From Sphingomonas sp. Leaf32 (lineage in GTDB: Bacteria; Pseudomonadota; Alphaproteobacteria; Sphingomonadales; Sphingomonadaceae), in the NCBI RefSeq assembly GCF_001421765.1, contig NZ_LMLA01000009.1, forward strand, positions 62,001 to 126,000: a stretch of DNA of 64,000 nt, given 5' to 3'. Within the stretch, counting starts at the first letter, position 1. Each line of letters opens with the position of its first letter. Under the pieces are notes generated by a model that worked only from the letters and a program-made list of their open reading frames with translations, searched no databases and had not been told where the DNA came from. Shown piece by piece: positions 9,446 to 17,979 of this stretch. The position numbers and the translations under genes were made by a program.

Positions 9446-9950
9446 ATAAATCTTGGTTCCTGAACGTACTGATTTCCGGCCGGCCGGTTGTCTCCGGCGG
9501 TCTTTGACCGGGATTGCCGCGCGCGCCGAATACGACACGCGGCATTCGGCGACCCCGTCGTCACGAAAGGCTTGCCCCGGCTATGCGGAATGGGCGCGCA
9601 AGCACCCGGCCTTCGCGAGTCTGTGCTCGTCGAACCGGCGCGCCATACGCCTTTTGGGCGGAGGGTGCAACGGTTCGAGGTTCGCGCTCGGGTAGAAGAA
9701 GGGATTGGTTCACGCGAAGGCGCGGAGACGCGGAGAAGAAAGTAGAAAGTAGAATTCGCACAGAGGCGCAGGGCGGTTGTGATCCGGGCGACTGTCCCTT
9801 CTCCGGCGAAGCCTTTCGGAGTCGCTGCAAAGAGCGATGACGGCCGCTGGCGCGGCGGACCACTGCTAAAGGCGACACCCCTCCGCGCCTCCGCGCAAAA
9901 TCTAGCTTCTTACTATCTCCGCGCCCCCGCGCCTTCGCGTGAAAACCAGA
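9446..9950. repeat. Gap upstream of rpsA with family A palindromic element
   Basis: This 505-bp stretch must hold the rpsA promoter and leader at its left end. No gene is supported. An imperfect long inverted repeat of family A lies at about 9708-9750 and 9906-9947 (arms contain TTCACGCGAAGGCGCGGAGA and its complement), with an additional half-copy, CTCCGCGCCTCCGCGCAAAA, at 9881-9900. Confidence 0.75.
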
Positions 9951-11627
9951 TCACCCGCGACGCTGCGGCCGATACGGCTTGGCCGCATGACGCGGCGGCG
10001 CGCCGGTGGTGCGACGCTGCGGAGCAGCGGGCGGACCGGCCATTTGTTCGAACATCAGGTCGTCGTCGGGCGTGGCCGTCCGCTTGACCGATGCGATGAA
10101 CTTGCCCGCGATCGCCTTCGGAATTTCGAACGCCGACTCGTCGTTGGCGATGCGGATCGCGCCGATCTCGCCCTTGGTGATGTGTCCGCGACGGCACAGC
10201 AGCGGCAGCAGCCAGCGCGGGTCGGCATTGTGCCGGCGGCCCACGTTCATGCGGAACCACACCGTGTCCTCGAACCCCGGACGCGGCCCTTCCGGCCGTT
10301 CGCGGCGTTCGGGTGCGCCACCGGCCGACAGTTCCTCAGGCGCCGGCAGCTTGGCGCGATAGGCACGCACCAGCAGCGCGGCGATGTCTTCCGGCGTCTT
10401 TTCGGTCAGCAAACGCGCGCCCAGCTCGACATCGGCCTCGTCGAACTCGACCGGCTCGGCCAGCTTCGCGAGCAGGCGTTCGCGATCCGCCGCGTGGATT
10501 TCCTCCGGCGTCGGGACACCGATCCATTCGGCGTTGATCTTGGCATCGCGCAGCAGCCCTTCGACGCGGCGACGGCGCTGGAACGGCACGATCAGTGCCG
10601 CGATCCCCTTCTTGCCCGCACGGCCGGTACGACCCGAACGGTGCTGCAACGCCTCGGCATCGCGCGGCAGTTCGACATGGACGACGAGGCTGAGCGACGG
10701 CAGATCGATGCCGCGCGCGGCGACGTCGGTCGCGACGCAGACGCGAGCGCGGCGGTCGCGCAGCGCCTGCAACGCATGGTTGCGTTCCGACTGCGAATGC
10801 TCACCCGACAATGCGACGGCATCGAACCCGCGCTCGACCAGGTTGGCGTGCAGGTGGCGCACCGCTTCGCGCGTGGCGCAGAACAGGAAGGCGGTATCCG
10901 GCTCGTGCAACCGCAGCAGGTTGACGACCGCGTTCTCGATGTCGTTCGGCGCGACGGTCATCGCCTGATAGCTGATGTCGCCGTGACCGCGCTCCGCCTC
11001 GCGCGTGTCGATGCGGAACGCGTCCTTCTGGTAGCGCTTGGCCAGCGCCACGATCGGCTTGGCCAGCGTAGCCGAGAACAACAGCGTGCGGCGCTCGGCC
11101 GGCGTCCCGTCGAGAATCCCCTCAAGGTCCTCGCGGAAGCCCATGTCGAGCATTTCGTCGGCTTCGTCGAGGATCGCGACCTTAAGCGCCGACAGGTCGA
11201 GCGCACCCCGCTCGAGGTGATCGCGCAGACGGCCGGGCGTGCCGACGACGATATGCGCGCCGTGGCTCAGGTTGCGGCGTTCGCGGGCGGCATCCATCCC
11301 GCCGACGCACGACACGATACGCGCACCAGTCGGGCCATAAAGCCACAGTAGTTCGCGCGCGACCTGCAGCGCCAGTTCGCGGGTCGGCGCGATGGCCAGC
11401 GCCAGCGGCGTGCCGGCGCGCGGCATCTTGTCGTCGGCGTCGAGCAGGTCGCGTGCCATGGCGAGGCCGAAGGCGACGGTCTTGCCCGAACCGGTCTGCG
11501 CGGACACCAGCAGGTCGCGTCCTTCGGCATCGGGCGTGAGGACAGCCGCCTGGACGGCGGTCGGGGCTTCATAACCACGCGCGGAGAGCGCCGCGGCGAG
11601 CGGTTCGGGTAACGTCGAAAAAGGCAT
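9951..11627 (-). CDS. DEAD-box RNA helicase with DbpA-type RNA-binding domain
   Basis: The 558-residue protein starts at MPFSTLPEPL (11627); the open frame before it extends into the divergent msrB promoter and lacks domain similarity. All core motifs are present: Q motif near Q25, AQTGSGKT (43-50), PTRELA, TPGR, DEAD (154-157), SAT (185-187) and HRSGRTGRAG. After the helicase core, a C-terminal domain (VWFRMNVGRRHNADPRWLL) resembles the DbpA RNA-binding domain that recognises 23S rRNA helix 92 in the E. coli enzyme. The Lys/Arg-rich tail ends YRPQRRG. A role in ribosome assembly or RNA remodelling is likely. Divergent from msrB with 166 bp between starts. Confidence 0.9.
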   Translation of the reverse strand: MPFSTLPEPLAAALSARGYEAPTAVQAAVLTPDAEGRDLLVSAQTGSGKTVAFGLAMARDLLDADDKMPRAGTPLALAIAPTRELALQVARELLWLYGPTGARIVSCVGGMDAARERRNLSHGAHIVVGTPGRLRDHLERGALDLSALKVAILDEADEMLDMGFREDLEGILDGTPAERRTLLFSATLAKPIVALAKRYQKDAFRIDTREAERGHGDISYQAMTVAPNDIENAVVNLLRLHEPDTAFLFCATREAVRHLHANLVERGFDAVALSGEHSQSERNHALQALRDRRARVCVATDVAARGIDLPSLSLVVHVELPRDAEALQHRSGRTGRAGKKGIAALIVPFQRRRRVEGLLRDAKINAEWIGVPTPEEIHAADRERLLAKLAEPVEFDEADVELGARLLTEKTPEDIAALLVRAYRAKLPAPEELSAGGAPERRERPEGPRPGFEDTVWFRMNVGRRHNADPRWLLPLLCRRGHITKGEIGAIRIANDESAFEIPKAIAGKFIASVKRTATPDDDLMFEQMAGPPAAPQRRTTGAPPRHAAKPYRPQRRG

Positions 11628-11793
11628 GGGGTGCCAGATGGCTCCAAATTGCGGCCACGGCAAGGCCAAGCGTATCGTTTACCATGCAACCCGTACGCGA
11701 ATATGGCAAAAGATTTTCGTTTGTCGGCTTCCGTACCCCGATATTGCCGCCCCGGCACCCTGTTCCCACATCGGGTTCGAAGGGATTCGCGCC

Positions 11794-12279
11794 ATGTCGA
11801 TCGATCGCCGCCGCCTGCTCGAACTCACCGGAATGTCCGCGCTCGCCGCGCTGATCGGTTGCGCACCCGAAGCCAGCGAGGCCGCACCGGCCTTTCCGTT
11901 CAGGCTGAGCGACGCCCAGTGGGAGGCCCGCCTGACCCCGGCGCAATACAATGTGCTGCGGCAGGAAGGGACCGAGCGCCCGTACAGCAGCCCGCTGAAC
12001 GACGAAAAGCGCAAGGGCGTGTTCGCCTGCGCCGGCTGCAGCCAGCCGCTGTTCCTGTCGTCGACGAAGTTCGAAAGCGGCACCGGCTGGCCCAGCTTCT
12101 ATGCGCCGCGCTCCGGCGCCGTCGTGAACCGGACCGACCGATCGCTAATGATGACGCGGACCGAAGTGGTGTGCAGCCGCTGTGGCGGGCACCTCGGCCA
12201 TGTATTCGACGACGGGCCGCCGCCCACCGGCAAGCGCTACTGCATGAACGGCGTTGCGATGACGTTCCGCCCCGCCTGA
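11794..12279 (+). CDS. msrB: Exported peptide-methionine (R)-S-oxide reductase
   Basis: The 161-residue protein reduces the R epimer of methionine sulfoxide in proteins. Zinc-binding pairs CAGC (C79, C82) and CSRC (C127, C130) and the catalytic cysteine C150 in RYCMNG are all present, so it should be active. Unusually, it carries a twin-arginine-like start (DRRRLLELTG) followed by a hydrophobic stretch and a lipobox-like ALIGC (C23). It is therefore probably exported, perhaps as a Tat-dependent lipoprotein, for repair of envelope proteins. Start at 11794 is chosen because it opens this signal. A bidirectional hairpin follows at 12285-12320. Confidence 0.9.
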   Translation: MSIDRRRLLELTGMSALAALIGCAPEASEAAPAFPFRLSDAQWEARLTPAQYNVLRQEGTERPYSSPLNDEKRKGVFACAGCSQPLFLSSTKFESGTGWPSFYAPRSGAVVNRTDRSLMMTRTEVVCSRCGGHLGHVFDDGPPPTGKRYCMNGVAMTFRPA

Positions 12280-12284
12280 ATGGC

Positions 12285-12320
12285 AAAAAGCCCGCCACAC
12301 ATCGTGTAGCGTGCCTTTTT
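12285..12320. terminator. Bidirectional terminator between msrB and the CHAP gene
   Basis: An imperfect inverted repeat bounded by AAAAAG on the left and CTTTTT on the right lies between the convergent stop codons at 12279 and 12342. A-runs and T-runs on opposite ends give a T-tract in both directions, as expected of a shared intrinsic terminator. Confidence 0.7.
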
Positions 12321-12341
12321 ACGAGCGCTTGCGGAAAACGA

Positions 12342-12920
12342 TCAGTCGTTGAGCGCGACGACCATCCGCGCCTGCGCCGACTGGCCGCTGGCACCGCCCT
12401 GCGTCGGAGCCGGCGGATCGGTCTTCACGATCACCAGCGGCGCGCCCAGTTCGCTGCCGCGCGGCGCGTGCTTGGCATAGATGAAGCCGTTGGCGGGATA
12501 GGCCGAGGTGCCGAGGCCACCGAGCGGACCGAACCACACCTTCACTTCGCTCCAGTCGCCCGCCGCCGATACGTCGATCGCTCGGACGTCATGTTCGACG
12601 CCGCCGCGGCGCGACCAGTTGGCGTGGGTCAGCAGCACTTCGCGGTCACTGACGACCTTCGACACCATGGCGACATGGCCGAGACGCATCTTCGAGGTTG
12701 CAGCGAAGGAGAGGACGGCGCCTTCCTTGGGAGAATGGCCGCGTTCGTACTTGCCGGCGGCCTGACCCCACCAGGTATGGGCGTTACCGAAGATTTCGAC
12801 GCCCGAAATCTCGCGTGCATAGGGGGCGCATTGCCAGAAGCGGGCCTGGGCCGGAGCCACCATCGCCAGAGCGCACGAAACCACCAGCGCGAAACGCGCT
12901 GCCACAGCACCAAACTTCAT
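12342..12920 (-). CDS. Secreted CHAP-domain amidase/endopeptidase
   Basis: The 192-residue protein begins MKFGAVAARF with a signal peptide ending near APAQA. A CHAP (NlpC/P60-like) domain follows, with the catalytic cysteine in FWQCAPYAREISG (C31) and histidine in GHVAMVS (H82). CHAP proteins cleave peptidoglycan peptide bonds. The C-terminal quarter (Pro/Gln/Gly-rich) has no recognised domain. It is probably a cell-wall-remodelling enzyme acting in the periplasm. It is divergent from the gene at 13261 across a 340-bp region. Confidence 0.82.
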   Translation of the reverse strand: MKFGAVAARFALVVSCALAMVAPAQARFWQCAPYAREISGVEIFGNAHTWWGQAAGKYERGHSPKEGAVLSFAATSKMRLGHVAMVSKVVSDREVLLTHANWSRRGGVEHDVRAIDVSAAGDWSEVKVWFGPLGGLGTSAYPANGFIYAKHAPRGSELGAPLVIVKTDPPAPTQGGASGQSAQARMVVALND

Positions 12921-13260
12921 CTGACCCCCACGGCCCCACGAATGTGTTGAGCGGCATTGAGCAGGGTTTGCAGGCGGCGGAAACCCCACCGGCGACCAAA
13001 TGGGAACCAATTCCGACGAACCGTGTTTGCGCGGCGATGACCGGCGGATGAACCGAATGCCGCCGGTCGTTTACCTGCCCCCGCCGCCCGATTTCACCGC
13101 GATGCCGGATGCGACGAACCGTGTGACACGGATGTTGCATCGCAGCACCGAACCTGTTCCGATGTGTCGTCAGTCGGGATTGCCGTGTTTCGTTCAGCAA
13201 GCCGTTAACCATTGTTCGGCAATATCCGGTTGGTTGTAATCTTGGGCGGGGAGTTCAGAG
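12921..13260. promoter_or_regulatory. Divergent promoter region of the CHAP gene and the 13261 gene
   Basis: The 340-bp region has no supported gene. It holds a 13-bp direct repeat CGACGAACCGTGT at 13014-13026 and 13112-13124, and TTAACCAT at 13205-13212, which matches the CtrA half-site known from Caulobacter. Both are candidate regulatory sites only. Confidence 0.4.
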
Positions 13261-13812
13261 ATGGCGATTGCACGCAGGCCGGCCGAAGGCGCGATGACGC
13301 TGGCGGAGATGAAAGAGTTCGCGACCTTTTCCTCGGCGACGCAGCGTTATATCCGCCGCTCGCTCGACATCGGGCTGGACCGCGACGACGCGATGCGCCG
13401 CTGGTCGCGCGACGTGGTGGAGGCCGCCAGCATCCGCGCGCAGGCCCGCATCTATGATCGTTTGCCCGACATCCGCGCCTGCATTCCCGAAGACAGCGGG
13501 CTGGACGCGATCGAGCCGTTCATGACGCCGCTGCTGACCGTCACCGCCTTCGACCTGGGGCAAGGGCGGCTGACGACCTTCGGTGCCTATCGCTTCCTCT
13601 ATGAACGGCTGGTCGGGCCGGAGTCGCGCCCGTGGCTGCCCGCCGCCTTCTGCGCTTCGGCCGCGCTGCCGCACCTGCACCCCGAATTGCGGCGCAAGCT
13701 GCTGCAGTCGCTCAGCGAAGCGGCGGCGACCGCGTCGGGCTGGTCGATGCGGCAACCCGCCTTCTATCCGGCTTGGGTCGAAAAGGTCGAAGCCGGCGCG
13801 CCGATGCACTGA
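13261..13812 (+). CDS. Conserved helical protein of unknown function
   Basis: I do not recognise a family for this 183-residue protein. It has no signal peptide or membrane segment, and appears alpha-helical and rich in Arg, Ala and Leu (MTLAEMKEFATFSSATQRYIRRSLDIG). The start is supported by GGGGAG seven bases upstream. It is convergent with the extensin-like gene, with only 14 bp between stops. Codon use and composition match the neighbours, so it is very probably a real gene. The upstream CtrA-like half-site hints at cell-cycle control, but that is inference. Confidence 0.75.
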   Translation: MAIARRPAEGAMTLAEMKEFATFSSATQRYIRRSLDIGLDRDDAMRRWSRDVVEAASIRAQARIYDRLPDIRACIPEDSGLDAIEPFMTPLLTVTAFDLGQGRLTTFGAYRFLYERLVGPESRPWLPAAFCASAALPHLHPELRRKLLQSLSEAAATASGWSMRQPAFYPAWVEKVEAGAPMH

Positions 13813-13826
13813 TCGACCGGGCGGGG

Positions 13827-14564
13827 TCAGCGACAGGCCCCGCCATAGCCGCGCTTCGCCTGATCGAAGTGGAAATGGTCGCGGTGCGCGGCGTTATAGT
13901 CGGGCGACAACACGGTCGAGAACACGCCGCACGCGCCGTCGCGCACCTCGCGCAGGAACGCGGCCCTGGCGGCATCGTCGCGCCCCTGCCCCTCCGTCCA
14001 GTCGCCGACGACGCTTACCCGCCGCCCGTCGCGCAGCACGAACGCGGCGATGTCCAGCGCGTTGGCGGTCGCATGTTCGCTGAACGCGCCGGTGTCACGG
14101 CCGTAGAGGCGACGGCAGTTATAGCTACCGAAATTCTCGATCGCGGTCACCGGTTCGCCGAAATGCTTTTGCGCGGCGGGCTGCACGACCTGCCACTCCC
14201 ATAGCGCCATCGCCGTCGCCACCCGGCACGACACGCCGACATCGGGGGTGATGGCGATGCCGCGCGACCCGCCCCCGCGCATCCGCACCGCATCGTCATA
14301 GCCGCACTGCCCAGCCCCGTCGCGCGGCGGCAACGCGGTGTAGCGCACGCCTGCCGCATCGAGCAGCGTCCGGCACCCGGCGAAATCCCCCGCCAGATCG
14401 CCGATCTTGCTCCGGGTGAACATGCCGATCGGCTGCGACAGGTCGAGCGGCGTCCACGGCACGTCCTGCGGGCGGCTACGGGTAAAGGCATAGAGCGCAA
14501 AGGCGATCGCGGCGAGGATGGCCAGCCAGACGAGGGTACGGATGCCGACCGCCAACGCCTTCAT
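13827..14564 (-). CDS. Extensin-like domain protein, membrane-anchored
   Basis: The 245-residue protein has a single N-terminal membrane segment (about residues 10-27) and then a domain of the bacterial extensin-like C-terminal family. Typical conserved pieces are NFGSYNCRRLYG, SEHATANALDIAAF, and a C-terminal DHFHFDQ. The His/Asp pattern resembles LAS-type (D-Ala-D-Ala carboxypeptidase-like) metallopeptidases, so a peptidoglycan role is plausible but unproven. The ATG overlaps the upstream NUDIX stop by four bases (ATGA), indicating translational coupling. It is the last gene of a packed minus-strand run starting with the MFS gene. Confidence 0.8.
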   Translation of the reverse strand: MKALAVGIRTLVWLAILAAIAFALYAFTRSRPQDVPWTPLDLSQPIGMFTRSKIGDLAGDFAGCRTLLDAAGVRYTALPPRDGAGQCGYDDAVRMRGGGSRGIAITPDVGVSCRVATAMALWEWQVVQPAAQKHFGEPVTAIENFGSYNCRRLYGRDTGAFSEHATANALDIAAFVLRDGRRVSVVGDWTEGQGRDDAARAAFLREVRDGACGVFSTVLSPDYNAAHRDHFHFDQAKRGYGGACR

Positions 14565-15274
14565 CCCCGCACCGCGCGATCCATCGATTCCGCCGTCACC
14601 GGATAGCCCAGATCGTCGGGAATGCAGACGAACCGCTCCCCCGCCCGCTCCTCGATCCAGGGCGTGATCGTCCGTACCGGCCAGCGGCGCGCATCGGCCA
14701 GCACCCCGGCCACATCGTCCTGCCGTGCCAGTCGCTCCAGCACCCGCCGGGTCGGATACAGCAACGTCGCCTCTGCCCGTTCCGCCGCCTGCAACGCATC
14801 GCCGGCGGTGATCCACAGCGTCCGGACATTCTCGGTCGCGTCGACCTGCGCGGGCGGCGCGGCGTCGGGCAGACGTGCGACATAGAACCATGTGTCGAAC
14901 ACGCGCACCGGCACATGGTCCGGCCGCCACCGGGCATAGGGAATCAGCGCGGACGGATCGACCGGGGCGAGGTCGCCGATCGGCGCTCCCCCGGCCAGCG
15001 CCGCGCGCATCGTGCCGACATCGCCATCGACTCCGATCGCGATCCCAGCTTCCTCGATCGTCTCGCGGATAGCAGCCAGTCGCGGCGCAAGATCACCGTC
15101 GCCCATTACCATCGCCAACGCTTCGTCACCGGGGTCGATCCGCCCGCCGGGAAACACCAGCGCACCGCCAGCAAAGGCCATCGCCGCCGCCCGCTCGACC
15201 ATCAATATCTCCGGCGGTCCCGCGGCACGGTCGCGCAACAGGATCAGCGTGGCGGCGGGAATGGCGGCGGTCAT
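14561..15274 (-). CDS. NUDIX hydrolase
   Basis: The 237-residue protein has a NUDIX fold with the helix motif RETIEEAG (R70-E75) following GGRIDP. An extra stretch between the glycine loop and the REXXEE helix resembles NUDT7/NUDT19-type hydrolases, which act on CoA-like or nucleotide-diphosphate substrates. The substrate here is unknown. The start at 15274 shares one base with the upstream protease stop (TGATG), and its own stop overlaps the extensin-like start. It should be cytoplasmic, unlike the exported proteins beside it. Confidence 0.88.
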   Translation of the reverse strand: MTAAIPAATLILLRDRAAGPPEILMVERAAAMAFAGGALVFPGGRIDPGDEALAMVMGDGDLAPRLAAIRETIEEAGIAIGVDGDVGTMRAALAGGAPIGDLAPVDPSALIPYARWRPDHVPVRVFDTWFYVARLPDAAPPAQVDATENVRTLWITAGDALQAAERAEATLLYPTRRVLERLARQDDVAGVLADARRWPVRTITPWIEERAGERFVCIPDDLGYPVTAESMDRAVRG

Positions 15275-16509
15275 CACGGAGAGTTGGGAAGCGTCCCCGG
15301 GGTTGTGAAGGCGGACGGTGCGCGAACCAGTCGCCAGCCATCGGGCAGATAATCCAGCGACATGTAATAATAGAACACGCACGTCCCGTCCGGTCGATAG
15401 CTCGCGCCCTTCAGCAATCCGATGGCGGTCGTGCCGATAAAGACCGGGCCGCCACTGTCGCCACCGCGACACCCCGGCCCCGCCACCGCGACCCAGGTCG
15501 GCAGGCAGGGGCCGCCGCACAGATCGCCCGATGGCGCGAAGTCGACCATCTCGACCTCCGCACAGCTATAGCCGCTATGCTCGCCCCGATGGCAGACGAT
15601 ATCGCCGACACGAGTCCTCGCCCGGCTGCGCTGTCCCTCGACCGGGCGCGACACGGTGCGCGCGGCGTCGGAAAAGAAGCGCGGCTGCACGGCTTCCGGA
15701 CTGGCATTGATCTGCACATCGTGAAAGCCCCAGCCCCATTGCCCGATAAAGGTCAGCGGCGTGCGGGTGCCGTCCTTGGCGACATGCTCCAGCGTGTCCG
15801 GGCAATGCGCAGCGGTAACGATGCCGTTCTGGACGCCATCGGTCACGACGAAGCCGGTCGTGCAATAGAAGCGCCGTCCGCTGACCGGATCGGGACCGAT
15901 CAGCCGCGATCCGCCGACCACCTCCCCCGACAGGTCCAGTTCGGGGCGACCGCTGGTGGCGATGCGGACGGGGACGCCGGTCAGTGCTTCTACCCGTCGC
16001 TTGAGCGCCGCGACATCGCCCGCTGCATCGGCCGCGCCGATCAGGATCAGCAGTTCGCCACGCCGCGCGTCGATGCCCAAGGCGGGCGGGCGCTGGACCA
16101 TTGCCCGGATCGCCGCTTGATGCCGGGTGATCGCCGCCAGCATCTGCACGCGGGTGGCGCCCGCGCCGGTGCGGAAGCGGATCGGGATCGTCAGCCCATC
16201 GATCGCGACCTGACCGTCGGACACGGCGCGTGTACCGGTCAGCAGGACGGTAACGCCACCATCGCGCTCGACCACGGTGCCGGCCACCCGGTCGCGATAT
16301 TCGCCCTCGATCCAGTCGGTCACCGCGACGCTCGCCGCCTGCTTGCGCAGCAGGATCAGCGCGTCGGCCGGGTCGATCCCACGCGTGCGGGCGACTTCGG
16401 CGGCGTCCTGCGCCAGTGCGGTGTCGGCGGAAACGACGACGGCGGCGTCCTGTGCCGCGGCGGGAGTTCCCACCGCCAGCGCAAGCGCCGCCGCCCACCA
16501 TCGAAACAT
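15274..16509 (-). CDS. Secreted chymotrypsin/streptogrisin-like serine protease with pro-region
   Basis: The 411-residue protein opens with a signal peptide (MFRWWAAALALAVGTPAAAQ). The catalytic domain starts near YCTTGFVV and has the full triad: H235 in TAAHC, D264 in GFHDVQ and S352 in GGDSGGPVF. Several cysteines (C216, C236, C306, C316, C331, C335, C347) suggest disulfides. The roughly 190 residues between signal peptide and protease domain resemble an inhibitory or folding pro-region in position, as in alpha-lytic protease, though similarity is not obvious. A TTG at 16521 overlapping the MFS stop is an alternative start; the ATG at 16509 is preferred because it opens the signal peptide. 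Confidence 0.85.
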   Translation of the reverse strand: MFRWWAAALALAVGTPAAAQDAAVVVSADTALAQDAAEVARTRGIDPADALILLRKQAASVAVTDWIEGEYRDRVAGTVVERDGGVTVLLTGTRAVSDGQVAIDGLTIPIRFRTGAGATRVQMLAAITRHQAAIRAMVQRPPALGIDARRGELLILIGAADAAGDVAALKRRVEALTGVPVRIATSGRPELDLSGEVVGGSRLIGPDPVSGRRFYCTTGFVVTDGVQNGIVTAAHCPDTLEHVAKDGTRTPLTFIGQWGWGFHDVQINASPEAVQPRFFSDAARTVSRPVEGQRSRARTRVGDIVCHRGEHSGYSCAEVEMVDFAPSGDLCGGPCLPTWVAVAGPGCRGGDSGGPVFIGTTAIGLLKGASYRPDGTCVFYYYMSLDYLPDGWRLVRAPSAFTTPGTLPNSP

Positions 16510-16517
16510 GGACCGGA

Positions 16518-17846
16518 TCAATCGAGCCGGCGTGCCAGTTCCTTGTTCAGCGCCAGCGCCGCCAGCGTGCCGACCGCACCCGACAACAGGTACAGGCCCG
16601 ACGCGATCAGCCCCAGCTTGCCCGCCAGCGCCAGCGCGACCAAAGGCGCGAAACCGGCACCGAACAGCCAGGCGAGATCGGAGGTCAGCGCCGCGCCGGT
16701 ATAGCGCGAATCCTTGGCGAAGTTCGCCGCCACCGTCCCCGACGACTGACCGAACGACAGGCCCAACAGGATGAACCCGGTAATCATGAACGCGATCTCA
16801 CCCGCATCACCGCCGTTCAGCAGCAGCGGCGCAAGGCCGGAAAACAGCGCGATGGCAATCGCGCCGATGCCCAGCAGCGTGCGGCGTCCGACATGGTCGG
16901 CCAGCACGCCCGAGATGACGATGGCGAAGATGAAGAAGATCGCGCAGGCCGTCTCGATCCACAGGAAGCGGGCGATTTCCTGGTCGGTGAACAGGAAAAT
17001 CCACGACAGCGGAAACACGGTGACCATGTGGAACAGCGCAAAGCTTGCCAGCGGCACCAGCGCACCGATCGCGATCGTCCGCCACTCGCGCTTGACGGTC
17101 GGCAGCACCGGCGACGCCTTCAACTCGCGATTCTCGAACAGCGCGGTATATTCCGGCGTCACGACGATGCGCAGCCGGGCGAACAGCGCCACGACGTTTA
17201 GCGCGAACGCGACGAAGAACGGATAGCGCCAGCCCCAGCTGATGAAATCCTCAGCACTCATATAGGCGGTGAAGAAGGCGAACAGCGCACTCGCCACCAT
17301 CAGGCCCAGCGGCGCGCCGAGCTGCGGGATCATCGCATACCAGCCGCGCCGGTCCTGCGGCACGTTCAGCGCCAGCAGCGACGCCAGCCCGTCCCACGCG
17401 CCGCCGAGCGCAATACCCTGCAGGATGCGCAGCGCCGCCAGCAGTATCGCAGACCATGCCCCGACCTGCGCATAGCCGGGCAGGAAACCCATCGCCACGG
17501 TCGACGTGCCGAGCAGGAACAGCGCGATGGTCAGCTTGGTGCCGCGTCCGTGCCGCCGGTCGATCGCCATGAACAACAGCGTGCCCAGCGGCCGCGCGAA
17601 GAACGCCAGCGGGAACAAGGCGAACGAATAGAGCGTGCCGGTCAGCCGATCGACATAGGGAAACATCAGTTGCGGGAACACGATCACCGATGCGATCGCA
17701 TAGACGAAGAAGTCGAAGAATTCCGAGGTACGCCCGATGATGACGCCGATGGCGATCTCTTCGGACTGGACGTTCACCTCGCCATCCCCATGGTTGATGG
17801 CGCGAGCGTCGGCCTCGATGTCGCGGGAATGAACGGCCTCGGCCAT
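16518..17846 (-). CDS. MFS transporter, metabolite:H+ symporter type
   Basis: The 442-residue protein has about 12 membrane segments. The stretch FARPLGTLLFMAIDRRHGRG and the later LADHVGRRT are the duplicated MFS loop motifs. The layout best fits the metabolite/proton symporter subgroup (shikimate, proline/betaine, alpha-ketoglutarate carriers); the substrate cannot be deduced. The start is MAEAVHSRDI at 17846; the long upstream open frame overlaps cyoA and is rejected. Transcription diverges from cyoA across 133 bp containing a perfect palindrome at 17926-17946. The stop lies 8 bp before the protease ATG. Confidence 0.85.
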   Translation of the reverse strand: MAEAVHSRDIEADARAINHGDGEVNVQSEEIAIGVIIGRTSEFFDFFVYAIASVIVFPQLMFPYVDRLTGTLYSFALFPLAFFARPLGTLLFMAIDRRHGRGTKLTIALFLLGTSTVAMGFLPGYAQVGAWSAILLAALRILQGIALGGAWDGLASLLALNVPQDRRGWYAMIPQLGAPLGLMVASALFAFFTAYMSAEDFISWGWRYPFFVAFALNVVALFARLRIVVTPEYTALFENRELKASPVLPTVKREWRTIAIGALVPLASFALFHMVTVFPLSWIFLFTDQEIARFLWIETACAIFFIFAIVISGVLADHVGRRTLLGIGAIAIALFSGLAPLLLNGGDAGEIAFMITGFILLGLSFGQSSGTVAANFAKDSRYTGAALTSDLAWLFGAGFAPLVALALAGKLGLIASGLYLLSGAVGTLAALALNKELARRLD

Positions 17847-17902
17847 AGGGACTCCAAGCGTTGCGCGAAACGATGCGCGGGTAGGACTGAATATGCGCCC
17901 GT

Positions 17903-17954
17903 TATCGCAATGCACCAAACGCGGGGATAGGACAAAATGTCCTATCGCAGTGCA
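17903..17954. promoter_or_regulatory. Candidate operator upstream of cyoABCD
   Basis: A perfect palindrome at 17926-17946 has 9-bp arms GATAGGACA and TGTCCTATC separated by AAA. It is nested between direct repeats TATCGCAATGCA (17903-17914) and TATCGCAGTGCA (17943-17954), spaced 40 bp apart. It lies 34 bp before the cyoA start and 80 bp before the MFS start. The geometry suggests a dimeric repressor or activator site; the regulator is unknown. Confidence 0.6.
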
Positions 17955-17979
17955 GCATCGACAGGCATAGGGCGCGGCC

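Noticed and set aside
7673..9463. 596-residue plus-strand open frame
   Set aside because: It is the mirror of rpsA; low-complexity and without recognisable domains.
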